DNA from: Synanceia verrucosa
Lineage: Eukaryota; Chordata; Actinopteri; Perciformes; Synanceiidae
Length of the DNA: 64,000 nucleotides
Direction of reading: 5' to 3'
Assembly: GCA_029721515.1 (NCBI GenBank)
Contig: CM056559.1
Location: 22,196,065 to 22,260,064, forward strand
Part shown: piece after piece, positions 46,498 to 56,749 of the stretch
Layout: each line of letters opens with the position of its first letter
Numbering within the stretch: position 1 is the stretch's first letter
Notes under the pieces: model-generated
Databases searched by the model: none
What the model saw: the letters and a program-made list of their open reading frames with translations, nothing else
What the model was told of the DNA's origin: nothing
Translations under genes and position numbers: made by a program

Positions 46498-46547
46498 TTT
46501 TACCTTTAGATGGCACTGTTTCAACACCATGTTATAAAATCTAAAAG
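46498..46547 (+). repeat. 50-bp direct repeat, copy A
   Basis: Starts TTTTACCTTTAGATGGCACT and ends TAAAATCTAAAAG. Differs from copy B (48147-48196) at about five positions. Confidence 0.85.
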
Positions 46548-46553
46548 TCAATA

Positions 46554-47341
46554 TACACTAAGAGGCATTAAAAATGCAACATGGTATTTTTTTCGATATT
46601 AACTTGAATTTTCATAATTTATTGGGCGACTTCACTTGGTATGATGGTGAACATGAATGAACAAAAGCAACAATAGAAAAATTAATCGACATGGATTACA
46701 AATGTCAGTATCTTGTGTGATCGTCGTGGCATAGACATGATGAGAGCGTTGATTTCGGCCACTGGAATCGCTTCCCACTCAAGCGCAGTATGGAGATCAG
46801 CAACCGTCACCGGCGATGGAATACAACGCCGTACACAGCGATCCAGATTGTCCCAAAGATGTTCAATCGGATTCATATCCGGGGAATAAGGCGGCCAGTC
46901 CATAACCTGCACATTATGTCTGTGCATAACGTGCCTGCAGGCGTGAGATAGTGCATCTGTGGACGCCAAAATGCCTGGCTACCCTCGCTTTGGTCATTCC
47001 GGATCTCAGCATACCAATGGCCTGCTCCCTCATGTTTGCTGCTAAGCGTGGCATGGTGACCGTCTGTGACAGCTTGCATTTTTCCTCTGGGTTTTTAAAG
47101 CCTTGACCAGTTGATCTCAAATCACCAAAAGAACTCATTGAAAGCTTTCAAACAATGTCCTAACGAATTACACATGCAAAAACAGGGACTGGTACCGTCT
47201 GCCACGTTAATTTATTGTTTGAGCTGAAAAATGTGGCTCCATAGTTTCGATAGCCACGAGTGGTAGTAAACAAAGTACAAGTAGTTGTATCCAATTTTAT
47301 TTTACATTGACTTTGTTGCATTTTTAATGCCTCGTAGTATA
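46554..47341 (-). mobile_element. internally deleted Tc1/mariner-like element
   Basis: Terminal inverted repeats of about 27 bp begin TACACTAAGAGGCATTAAAA (46554) and, at the right (47315-47341), GTTGCATTTTTAATGCCTCG, with two mismatches and TA at both edges. On the minus strand the 5' part encodes a transposase DNA-binding HTH start (MPRLAANMREQAIGMLRSG and RVARHFGVHRCTISRL, 47052 to about 46915) and the 3' part the catalytic C-terminal end (DWPPYSPDMNPIEHLW, 46682-46969). The frames do not join: the central part with the first catalytic Asp is missing, so at 788 bp the element cannot move by itself. Confidence 0.88.
46682..47138 (-). pseudogene. Tc1-like transposase remnant
   Basis: N-terminal HTH and C-terminal DDE pieces in different frames, with the middle several hundred base pairs deleted. 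The usual Tc1 transposase is about 340 residues; roughly 140 remain here. Confidence 0.85.
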
Positions 47342-47350
47342 ATTATTATA

Positions 47351-48147
47351 ATTATGCTGCAAATGTACACATCAAGTACATTATTACATCCTACAAGGTT
47401 TTAAACAGGCTTAGTCAGACATCAGAGGAATAGGATAGCATCTTGGGCACACCCATGAATATATTCTTGAAACAAACAAGATTTTTGATAAAGATGCTAC
47501 TAAAAAGTAAAACTAAAATGATGCCAATGGTTGTCCAGTTGCAAGGAGAGCAGGTACAGTGTGCAAATAAACATGAGAATTAAAGCTGACCTTGCAGTGA
47601 TGACGGGTTGCAGCCTTGTCCTGTTGGTTGCCTTGTGCGCTCTGCAGTCCAGGGGTCCCACTTGATTCATTGACAGTTTTCCACAGCAGAGAGAAAATGT
47701 CAAGAGGGAGATGAAGGGGGGGACATTAAGCCAAGTCAACTCCTGTTGACAAACTGTTGCAAACAGAGAGAATAGTGAGAGGGGGCTAAGAGAGGTAGAA
47801 AGGGAATCAGATTGTTTCAGAAATCAACAGAGGCAGTGTTTAAGGGCCAAAACCACCGTTAGGACTATAATGCCTCTATTTTATCCAAGGTAGGTATCAT
47901 TAAAGCCACTTCGGCCCTGGCCATGGAGATTGGGTTCCACACACAAGGAGGCAGGGAGGAATTTCCACAATTAATAATCTGAAGAGGGAAGGTTTCAGGG
48001 TGAGATTAGTCCTGACAACCACATGTCTCATATCTCTGTGAGATCCATATATAGCTACTAGTCATACAATAATCCTATAGGTGCATAATCAGCTAGACTG
48101 ATTGTAAAATAAAATTTGGCTAAGCAGCTGGTTATGTGAAACTGTGT
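47351..48147 (+). repeat. 0.8 kb duplicated module, copy 1
   Basis: Near-identical to 49956-50784 over its whole length, for example the shared CATTATTACATCCTACAAGG, ATGACGGGTTGCAGCC and ATTTCCACAATTAATAATC words. No terminal inverted repeats or target duplications seen, so it looks like a segmental copy rather than a transposon. A short ORF present in both copies is not judged coding. Confidence 0.9.
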
Positions 48148-48196
48148 TTTACCTTTAGATGGCGCTGTTTCAATGCCATGTTGTAAAATCTAAAAG
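48147..48196 (+). repeat. 50-bp direct repeat, copy B
   Basis: Starts TTTTACCTTTAGATGGCGCT. The pair A/B brackets the Tc1 remnant and module copy 1. Confidence 0.85.
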
Positions 48197-48562
48197 ACCA
48201 GAGAGTATGGTAATTCAATGTTTGTACAAAAAAAATCTTTATTTATAGTTTCAGACAGTCACATAAAAAACATATTTTGAAACAAAATGATATGTAAAAA
48301 AATGGATGAAAACAAAAGATCAATTAATCATATTAACACATTAAATGTTGTAGCACTGTGTCACTCGGTCCACATTGGTTCTGTGCGGTGCACTCCTCTC
48401 CCTCTTGTCACTGATGAAATAAATCTTGTGTTGTAACTCAACATGAAAATATCAAAGTGTGAACACAATAAAGTCACTGTGAAATTCAAATATACTTCTT
48501 GTGGCAACATGAATGAATTCCAAGGACCACAAAACTTTTTTCACTCTCTGTCTCTTCTTTCC

Positions 48563-49189
48563 TCAGACGTAGTCCTTGGTTGCATTTGACCGGGCCGCAC
48601 TTGTGTACTTGGCAGAGTAGTTGTCCTTGGGGGGACAGTTGGCACAGAGGAGTGCGCCGCCCAGGATGAGGAGAGCTGAGGCTCCCCAGCCGATGAAGAG
48701 TGCAGCTCCAAGTTCCCTTTTCTGAGCATTTACCGCCAGAGGGTCATAGAAGGTCTGTATAATGTTGTTTGCCATCCAGCACACCGGGATGAGGCACAGA
48801 AGTCCAGAGATGATGAACATCACACCAGATGCCACAATGATTTTGGCTTTAGAGCTCTCGTCTTCCACACAGTTGGTGCATTTGCCCCCTGCGACGGAGA
48901 GGAGGATGGCGAGGATGCCAATCAGGATGGAAATGATGAGGAGGGCACGGGCGGCCTGAAGGTCCTGTGCAAGGGCCAGCATGGAGTCATAAACCTTGCA
49001 CTGCATCTGTCCTGTGCTCTGGACCACACAGCTCATCCAAATGCCCTCCCAGGTGGTTTGAGAAGTGACGAGGATGCTGCCGATGAAGGCCGTCACTTTC
49101 CACTGAGGAAGGGCGCAGGCAAGGATGGCCCCAATCCAGCCAATAATGCTCAGGGCAATGCCCACTATCTGTAAGCCAGCCGACACCAT
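48563..49189 (-). CDS. claudin-4-like protein (closest CLDN4 match in the array)
   Basis: 208 residues, intronless, almost the length of human CLDN4. W30 (QWKVTAF; Gln replaces the usual Met before W30), GIW 49-51, C54, C64, R81, CVVQSTGQMQC, KCTNC. ECL2 FYDPLAVNAQKREL has Asp for the Asn of the usual NP. LCANCPP after TM4 and a tail NYSAKYTSAARSNATKDYV nearly colinear with the CLDN4 tail, ending in the PDZ ligand. TATA box at 49321-49326, ATG at 49187-49189, TTTATT at 48238 as candidate polyadenylation signal. Flanked on both sides by the 0.8 kb direct repeats and facing the plus-strand CLDN3-like group. Confidence 0.96.
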   Translation of the reverse strand: MVSAGLQIVGIALSIIGWIGAILACALPQWKVTAFIGSILVTSQTTWEGIWMSCVVQSTGQMQCKVYDSMLALAQDLQAARALLIISILIGILAILLSVAGGKCTNCVEDESSKAKIIVASGVMFIISGLLCLIPVCWMANNIIQTFYDPLAVNAQKRELGAALFIGWGASALLILGGALLCANCPPKDNYSAKYTSAARSNATKDYV

Positions 49190-49320
49190 GTCTCCTCAGG
49201 TAGCTTCTTGCAGTCGTCCAAAAAGAAAAAAGGTCCAAAAGTGTGTGTCTCTGAAAGTCAAGGAGGTCTTGCTTGAGAAATCCCAAAGAATAAATGTTTG
49301 GGTATAGTTGGAGCAGGTCT

Positions 49321-49326
49321 TTTATA
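49321..49326 (-). promoter_or_regulatory. TATA box of the claudin starting at 49189
   Basis: GTATAAAAG on the minus strand, about 132 bp upstream of the ATG. Confidence 0.65.
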
Positions 49327-49955
49327 CGCTCAGCTTGGGAGGGGCTCGACAGGCACACATATCAGAAAGCTGTGACGTGACGCTACCCCCAACATGGACA
49401 TGTGTCATCATGTCAGTTTTTGTCCCAGTCTGGTAACCGTTGCAGGTGGAACAGCCACACTGTGACTCACATGTATTAAGATTAGTTTAGCAGATTTTTA
49501 AAAAAAAGCACCACAGCCACACCTTAAAATGCCATTTTGCTTTTCTGGTCCTGTTTTTAGAATTGTTTTTTAGCTTCAGGATTGTGTGACAGAGTGACTG
49601 TGTCCTTTACACTGTCTGATGTCATCACACTCATTTATGTGAAGTGATACCTGCCATTTCCTTTTTCCATTCAGTTTCAGACAAAGGTGGAACACAATAA
49701 ACTTTTGTCCATGATTGCTCAACCACAAAGACGGGACATTGAAAGAAAATGTGTAACATCATATGTGATGTGAAGAATATGCATAAAACTACTGTTCTCT
49801 TCTCTTCTTCTGACAGTACAAACCGAAAGAGCATCAGCCTCAATAGATAAATTACTGATCTGGATTACTGATTAACTTATTAAGAATGCAAATGCTGTTT
49901 GGCAAATGTTCAGAGGATTATGTTGTTAATCAGTCCCACTATACCCACTACTTAA

Positions 49956-50784
49956 ATTATGTTGCAAATGTAAACATCAAGTACATTATTACATCCTACA
50001 AGGTTTTAAACAGGCTTACTGAGACAGCAGAGGAACAGAATAACATCTTCGGTACAAAATATTCCTGAAACAAACAAGATCTCTGATAACAATGCCATTA
50101 AAAAAGAAAACTAAAATGATGCCAGTGGTTGTCCAGTTGCAAGGAAGGATTTTACAAGAGCAGGTACAGTGTGCAAATAAACACGAGAATTAAAGCTGAC
50201 CTTGCAGTGATGACGGGTTGCAGCCTTGTCCTGTTGGTTGCCTTGTGCGCTCTGCAGTCCAGGGGTCCCACTTGATTCATTGACAGTTTTCCACAGCAGA
50301 GAGAAAATGTCAAGAAGGAGATGAAGGGGGGGACATTAAGCCAAGTCAACTCCTGTTGACGAACTGTTGCAAACTGAGAGAATAGTGAGAGGGGGCTAAG
50401 AGAGGTAGAGAGGGAATCAGATTGTTTCAGAAATGAATAGAGGCAGTGTTTAAGGGCCAAAACCACCGTTAGGACTATAATGCCTCTATTTTATCCAAGG
50501 TAGGTATCATTAAAGCCACTTCGGCCCTGGCCATGGAGATTGGGTTCCACACACAAGGAGGCAGGGAGGAATTTCCACAATTAATAATCTGAAGAGAGAA
50601 GGTTTCAGGGTGAGATTAGTCCTGACAACCACATGTCTCATATCTCTGTGAGATTCATATATAGCTACTAGTCATACACAGGGTTAGGGTTAGCACATCC
50701 AAACTTGAATAATCCTACAGGTGCATAATAAGTCACACTGGCAAAATAAAGTTTTGCAAAGCAGTTGGTTATGTGAAACTGTGT
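49956..50784 (+). repeat. 0.8 kb duplicated module, copy 2
   Basis: Direct-repeat partner of 47351-48147. The main difference is an extra stretch of about 25-30 bp near 50680-50710 that begins with CAGGGTTAGGGTTAG. Confidence 0.9.
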
Positions 50785-52168
50785 ATTTACATTGTTGGTG
50801 TAAAGTTATAAATGGCACTAGAAGAATTTATGAGGAGCTCAAGTTTTCTTTGCAAAAGGGCACAGAGTAAACGGTGGGTTAAAGACTCAACTGCAGCAGC
50901 CGTGAGAAAATGCCAGAGGGAGCTGAAGTGACAAGTGTCAGCAGGCAGTTCAAGGCAAGCCCAGACTTCACAGTAACGGCTCACTTTGGCTTTCACTCAG
51001 GTGTCCAACCCTACAGTCAAACTAGCAGGGATCATTACACATAAACATGTAAAGTAAAAACATAAAAGCAGTTTCAGCCTGTGGTCCTATCAGTGGCTGA
51101 GGTGTCTTCATTTTCTGCTGAAATTCAGGTAGTGTCCATGTAATATTGGCACACACAAAAGCTGCCCAGCGAATCAGGATATTTTGGTTGTGAAATAGGG
51201 AGTGACTGATGGTTTGTTTTTTGGCCTGGGGGAATTTCAGTTCCTCAGCTGACTATTTATCTTTTTCCATGACAGGCATCGTGGTGTTCTTGATAAAATT
51301 GGTAACGCTGGGTTGTTTTCAGAGAGACCACTTTATGAAAATCAGGACTATACCGCTGAAAAACTTTTAAACCAAGTGGTGTTGATCTAAAATTAACACA
51401 GATTCAGTGATTCTCTCACCTGAAATGTTTTCAGCAACATGTTTCGCTGAACTATTTCATTTAATATACAAGAACAAAAGGTTTCGCTATGTTGGTTTTG
51501 GTTCAAAAGCTGAGAGCAACTGCCCAAAAGTGAAAGCTTTCATCCAATCAGGTGCATCGTTTCCAGTGGCAACTCACCAAGCGTCCAATGCTGGAAAGTG
51601 AGGTGACATAGCACAAAACACTACTTTAGGAGCAACCAACCATTACAGCCTTTTCACAAGCATGTTGGAGAGCTACAGTGGCCGTTAGGTAATGTTAAAA
51701 AAAAAAAAAAAAAAAAAAGTCTCTCACTGGAGCCAGTTTGGCTGACTCATTGTAAGCTAAGGAAAACATTTTTTTCATTATACACTAGTCAAAACATAGT
51801 TAAGGTAGGGCAATTATATTCAATTTTTTTCCCTAATTACACATATTTTCTTCAAGTCACTGGCAGATTTGCCATAAATAAAATGAAGAATTGAGATCTA
51901 CAGCTGGACATCCACTTGTATTGAGTTTGTTGAATAATCTGTTATCTTGGAATTGAGCCATTAAACTTTTGATTTTTGTGTTACAGAGAACAGAGGAACT
52001 AGTCTGACTGTTGTGCTAATCTTTGTGTATGGCATAAACTGCTAAGTACTACTGATTTTATTCACTCTGTAGTTAAGACTCTGGACAGGACAGACTGTCA
52101 GACCCTCTATATATTATACCAATTCTCAAGGTAAGTTAATGCACTGTAGCACATGAAATACAATCAAG

Positions 52169-52225
52169 AATTAAGAATCTTTATTGTCATGATGCAAGGC
52201 ACAATGAAATTTTGTACTGCAGCTC
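52169..52225 (+). repeat. retroposon tail fragment
   Basis: AAGAATCTTTATTGTCATGA and AATGAAATTTTGTACTGCAG words, a common teleost retroposon 3' end. Confidence 0.45.
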
Positions 52226-53519
52226 TCAGCTTAAGGCACATTTTAAGACACATGTAAGACACAGGTCATGTTTAAAATATATCTATATAAATATAGAATA
52301 GAATAAAGAATAAAAAGAATTTTTAAACTTTTTAATGAGGAAAAATCAGTAATGTGTTATGATGTAATGACAATAATCACTCAGCTAATATTGTTTGGGT
52401 AAAATAAGTCGAATAGTGTCGTTGTGTGTGTCATAGTACAGTATGTGTGTGTATCTGTGTGGGTGGACAATGTCTTTATTTGGCATGTGATGTCATTACA
52501 GCGAGCCCTGACTGATACCTGTTGTCCAGGTCCACCTGTTGTCCAGGTATCAGTCACAGTTTCAGTAGGTAATTTAAGGACGGTAATTACAGTGGGACCG
52601 TCAGCGAGTCATACGTGTTCAGGCATGACGCATCATCACATGACACAAACAGGAACCTGAAGTCTTCAAGTGACTGCTGGAGATCAGCATGTCTGGAGAT
52701 ATGTGGTTTTTCACTGAACACAATGGGAAATGAAAAACTGTAATCTGAAAATAAAGCTTTCAAACAGATGTAGCACTGCTACATACAGAGTATGTATGTA
52801 GAGTGGTGTGAAGTATAAAGATAACGGTAGTAGGCTACATCAGTAAACGGACTTAGTTTCAATCCATTACTGGTCTCTTTCTGGTTCATTTCGTTCCTTG
52901 TATGTTGGGGACTCATTCTGCTGCAGATCCCACCTGACGGTTGTAAAAATGACACTGTCAGGTAAATGTGTGAAAATCAGACACAGTAGGTGCCATGCAA
53001 GTCAGAATATAATCTGTGTTTTTATTTGTTTGAGTCTGGGCAAAGTTTCAGTTCTTTATTTTCCCAACTCCCTAAAACATGTTTTCATTCCCCGTCACTA
53101 CGGGGCTTTAATAACCCTTTGAAACAAACACAGGAGCATAAAAGTTTGAACTGAATGTTGATGTATGAAACCGGTCAGACTTGCTCCTGTTCCCATGACA
53201 GGTGAATGTTCAGCAAGGTGCTCTGCCAGTTGCTACATGTATATTCTGAATACTCAGGTAGCTGCACCTGCAGAGAAAACAGCCAAAATAATGTCCGTGT
53301 TAGGCCTAAAGACAGCCAACTCACAGATTACAGATTATCTGTTACATCCATCCTGCAAAAACACATGCATGACATAAATCTGAAAATATATTTTGGCATC
53401 AGTGATCTGAAATTATGTCAAATTTAAACTCATTTTTGCATGACTGACTCATGTGATCTTATTTAAAATAGAAGATCTGATTCACAGAAAATCTTGAAGG
53501 TTTTCCAGAGATGAATTAG

Positions 53520-53700
53520 TTAAAGGTCCCATATTGTAAAAAGTGAGATTTAAGGCTAATATAAAGCAGATCTAGGTGCTATAAAAGTATCGAGGTGCTC
53601 AATCCACAAATGCATTTTACTGTGTGTAAATCTAGTTCTTCATTTTGCAAATCAAGAAACAGGAAATCTAACAATAATATAAAAGTCAAATCTTACAGCC
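53520..53700. repeat. TTAAAGGTCCCATATTG-type interspersed repeat, right edge undetermined
   Basis: Begins TTAAAGGTCCCATATTGTAA followed by AAAGTGAGAT, a MITE-like sequence seen in many teleosts. A matching inverted right end was not found, so the extent is approximate. Confidence 0.5.
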
Positions 53701-55886
53701 ACACAGAGCCACCATAATACGAAGTAGCACATATGTAATAATCCAGCTTGTTGTTGAAATAGGGCAGTGTGTGTATTGAAAAGTCAGTTAAAAGTCAGGT
53801 GAAAAGGAGGATTACGAAAGCTAAGATGAGAAGAAACCAAATATGAATCAGTGAATCATTTTCTTTCTCTCAGATAAGCTACAGTTGATCTTCTAGCTTA
53901 AAAAAGGCAGCAGTGTGTCATAGCATTGGCCTAACTTTGAAAATAAATAAATTAAACTCCTACACCCACATTTCTTGCTTCTGCATATTATGATAGAATA
54001 ACTACAAACACCACTTGCTATACACATGCTTGATTTGTATTATAGGTTTTGTGATGGCCTTGAGTCTGAAAGGAAGAGAAAGAGAGGCAGGCAAAACAGA
54101 GAGCCACGAGGCCCCATCAATAACAATACTGCAAGAATGGACTGATTGATTCGTCTAGATTGTTTTATATAAATTACACTTATAGTGGGGTGTTTGCATT
54201 TCAGATGCATTTTGGAAACCTTGTCCCTGGGGTGTCCGCCAGGTGTGAATATGCATGCTTAACTGCTGCATAAAGGTAAAAAAAAAACAGCCTCATCTCC
54301 CACCAAGCAGCTTCCAGGGTTAGCCAATCAGGTCTGCAGTTTTGATTCAGGCTGTATCTGGTTTTATATCAGGCAATCAACAGGGTCGGAGGCTCCAAAA
54401 AAGGAGGTTCCAAATGTCAGAAATTCAAAACCTGGAAGTTGAAGTAGTAGAAGTTAGAAGTAGTAGTAGGAGTAGTATTAGTATTATTATTATTATTAAT
54501 AATAATTTGTATTTAATTATTTAAAGCATATCACACAGCAGCAAATCCAAATCAACAAATTATCAAATGGATTAACTGAATTCCAGTAATGTAAGATCAC
54601 AACAAACTAATGATTTCTTTTCTACAAACCAGACTTGAATAACACAACATAACATAATAATTAACATGACACATAGGGAATGAAGTACTGGCTCCCCCTG
54701 CCTGCAAAAACATACATTACACTGTCACATAAGGATGATTATGTTCAAACTGCCCCGAATCACATGCATTGTCTCTGACCTCCCTTTATAATTTGAGCAA
54801 ATGTTTCAGGACACCTGTCAGGTCTGTGGTGGGGGTTAACCACAAGATAGCAGAGACACTCATCCTGAGCACTGACCCCAGGTGACCTCTGTTCACTGGA
54901 GGAAAGCCTGTAATGACACAGAGCTCTCTGGTCAGCTAACCACAACAGTGCTGTTGTCTTTTAAACTACTTAGACATTTCTGAGACATTAGTCCACCTGT
55001 TGAGATATTCTTTCATTGATTTAGTATTCAACGTGACAAAAGGATGATGTTGACACATACATCCCATGTGTGATAGTGGATTTTGTGAAGGCAATGAGAC
55101 AATGCCCACTCATTCTAGATCATTTATAATTTTTTATTCAATTGACTTGCTTGGAAATGTTTGTTCTAAAATGATGCTTGCTCTCTGTCCTCTAAGTTTC
55201 CCAATAATCATATTGTTGTTAAATGAAGAGCTATCATTAAATTCCACATATGTATTTATTATTTTGCATTTGCAAGAGTCCCATGGACATTAAAAAGAGC
55301 ATCATCTGCTTCAGACTGACAATCTTTTGTTGATTCAAATATCTAACCATGTATCCTCCATTTAAAAAAGAAAAAAGCTCACTGATGGTGAGGTCTGTTA
55401 ACAGAAATCAAGCAGGGTTTTCTGCTTCTGGGAGGGATTATGTAGCAGACCAGCAAGAACACAAGGCCCGTCATTGTTTCTCTTTTTTCGGGTGCAGAGA
55501 TCTTGTTCAGATAGCGATTCAGCAATTTTCTTCAAGGTTGTCACACGTCACATACATAGGCACTCATATTTGAAACACTGGTACAAGTGCCTTTGTGTAG
55601 TGGTACAGTATAATCAGGTCTAAACAAGAATAAATGGTTTCTGTAAGCGTTTCTTCTGTAAACGTGCTTTAAGAAGTCATGTCTTTAATATGTTTATGGT
55701 CACAATGTATTTAATATATTTATGGTGACTAAGACTACAGGAAGTTGATAAAAAGGTTCTCAAAAAAAATATTGATGGTTTTCCAATTCTGGTCAAAAAA
55801 CATGAAGCCATTTTTATTTGTATGTGTAGTTTGAAAGTAAATATGATGCCACCTTGAGCTGACTCCACCTTCAGTCGTCTAAGCCG

Positions 55887-55892
55887 TATAAA
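55887..55892 (+). promoter_or_regulatory. TATA box of the claudin starting at 56081
   Basis: CGTATAAAGA, 189 bp upstream of the ATG. A CT-rich initiator-like stretch (about 55905-55932) follows. Confidence 0.6.
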
Positions 55893-56080
55893 GAAGGTAG
55901 AATCTGTTTCTCTCTCTCTCTTTCTCTCTCGCTAAAAGTCTTATGCAAGACCTTGAGCCAACGGGATCCAATATCGCCTCTATCTCAGGAGGGTTGAGCC
56001 TGCGGACACAGAGGGCCTTCTATCTAACGGGTCCTGGACGAGAGTCTTGTTAAGCCCTTCTTCGGCCCAACGCTCCAACT

Positions 56081-56749
56081 ATGTACTCTGCAGGCCTGGA
56101 GATCCTCGGCATGATCCTGGCCGTGGCCGGCTGGCTGGGGGTGATGGTGACCTGCGGCCTGCCCATGTGGCGGGTGGCCGCCTACATCGGTCAGAACATT
56201 GTCATCTCGCAGGTGATCTGGGAAGGCTTGTGGATGAACTGTTCTGTGCAGAGCACAGGTCAGATGCACTGCAAGGTGCATGACTCCATGTTGGGGCTGC
56301 CGGTGGACTTGCAGGCAGCTCGCGCCTTGGTCATTGTCTCCATGGTGCTGTGTATCGTGGGCATCGGCCTGTCGGTGGCTGGCGCCAAGTGCACCAACTG
56401 TAGCCATGACGTGAGCAGCAAACCGCGGCTGGTGGTGGCTGCTGGAGCTACCTTCATGGTGGCTGGACTGCTGCTGCTGGTGGCTGTGTCCTGGACGGCG
56501 CACGCCATCGTCCTGGGCTTCTACGACCCGCTGCTGGAGGAGACGGGGAAGAGGGAGTTTGGAAATGCTCTGTACTTTGGCTGGGCTTCCTCCTGCCTCC
56601 TCATTCTAGGGGGAGCCCTGCTTTGTTGCTCCTGCCCTCCAGCAGCAGCTACAGCACCGAGTGGCGGCAGCTCCATGCCTTCACGGACGGACTACTCAGC
56701 TGTCAAGATTATGTCCGTCAATGGATATCCCAAAAGAGACTATGTGTGA
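56081..56749 (+). CDS. claudin-3-like protein
   Basis: 222 residues, intronless. MYSAGLEILG start matches the CLDN3 GLEI pattern. W30, GLW 49-51, C54, C64, R81; ECL1 is unusual in having CSVQSTGQMHC, with His before C64, and KVHDSM after it. KCTNC present. ECL2 FYDPLLEETGKREF departs from the DAQRREL pattern of its neighbours. LCCSCPP after TM4; tail ends NGYPKRDYV, close to the CLDN3 GYDRKDYV end and a PDZ ligand. AATAAA at 56997-57002. The coding region is notably GC-rich compared with its flanks. First of three same-strand CLDN3-like copies. Confidence 0.95.
   Translation: MYSAGLEILGMILAVAGWLGVMVTCGLPMWRVAAYIGQNIVISQVIWEGLWMNCSVQSTGQMHCKVHDSMLGLPVDLQAARALVIVSMVLCIVGIGLSVAGAKCTNCSHDVSSKPRLVVAAGATFMVAGLLLLVAVSWTAHAIVLGFYDPLLEETGKREFGNALYFGWASSCLLILGGALLCCSCPPAAATAPSGGSSMPSRTDYSAVKIMSVNGYPKRDYV

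Larger units (their letters stand above)
45755..48562. other. spacer with Tc1 remnant and duplicated module
   Basis: Holds a TATA box (45821), a 50-bp repeat copy (46498-46547), an internally deleted Tc1-like element (46554-47341), copy 1 of a 0.8 kb module (47351-48147) and the second 50-bp copy (48147-48196). TTTATT at 48238-48243 is a candidate polyadenylation signal for the claudin at 48563. Confidence 0.75.
49190..56080. other. 6.9 kb head-to-head gap between the two claudin groups
   Basis: 5' flanks of both groups. Contains module copy 2 (49956-50784), an A run (about 51696-51718), a retroposon tail (52169-52225), an inverted/tandem repeat (52509-52556), a TTAAAGGTCCCATATTG-type repeat from about 53520, a TTA run (54478-54505) and a TATA box (55887). 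No claudin remnant or other gene recognised. As the shared upstream space it is the natural place for common enhancers. Confidence 0.6.

Noticed and set aside
47500..50466. ORF of about 75 codons conserved in both 0.8 kb module copies (47500-47739 and 50152-50466)
   Set aside because: The copies are so alike that any ORF would be shared; there is no start context, family or membrane/domain pattern to support coding.
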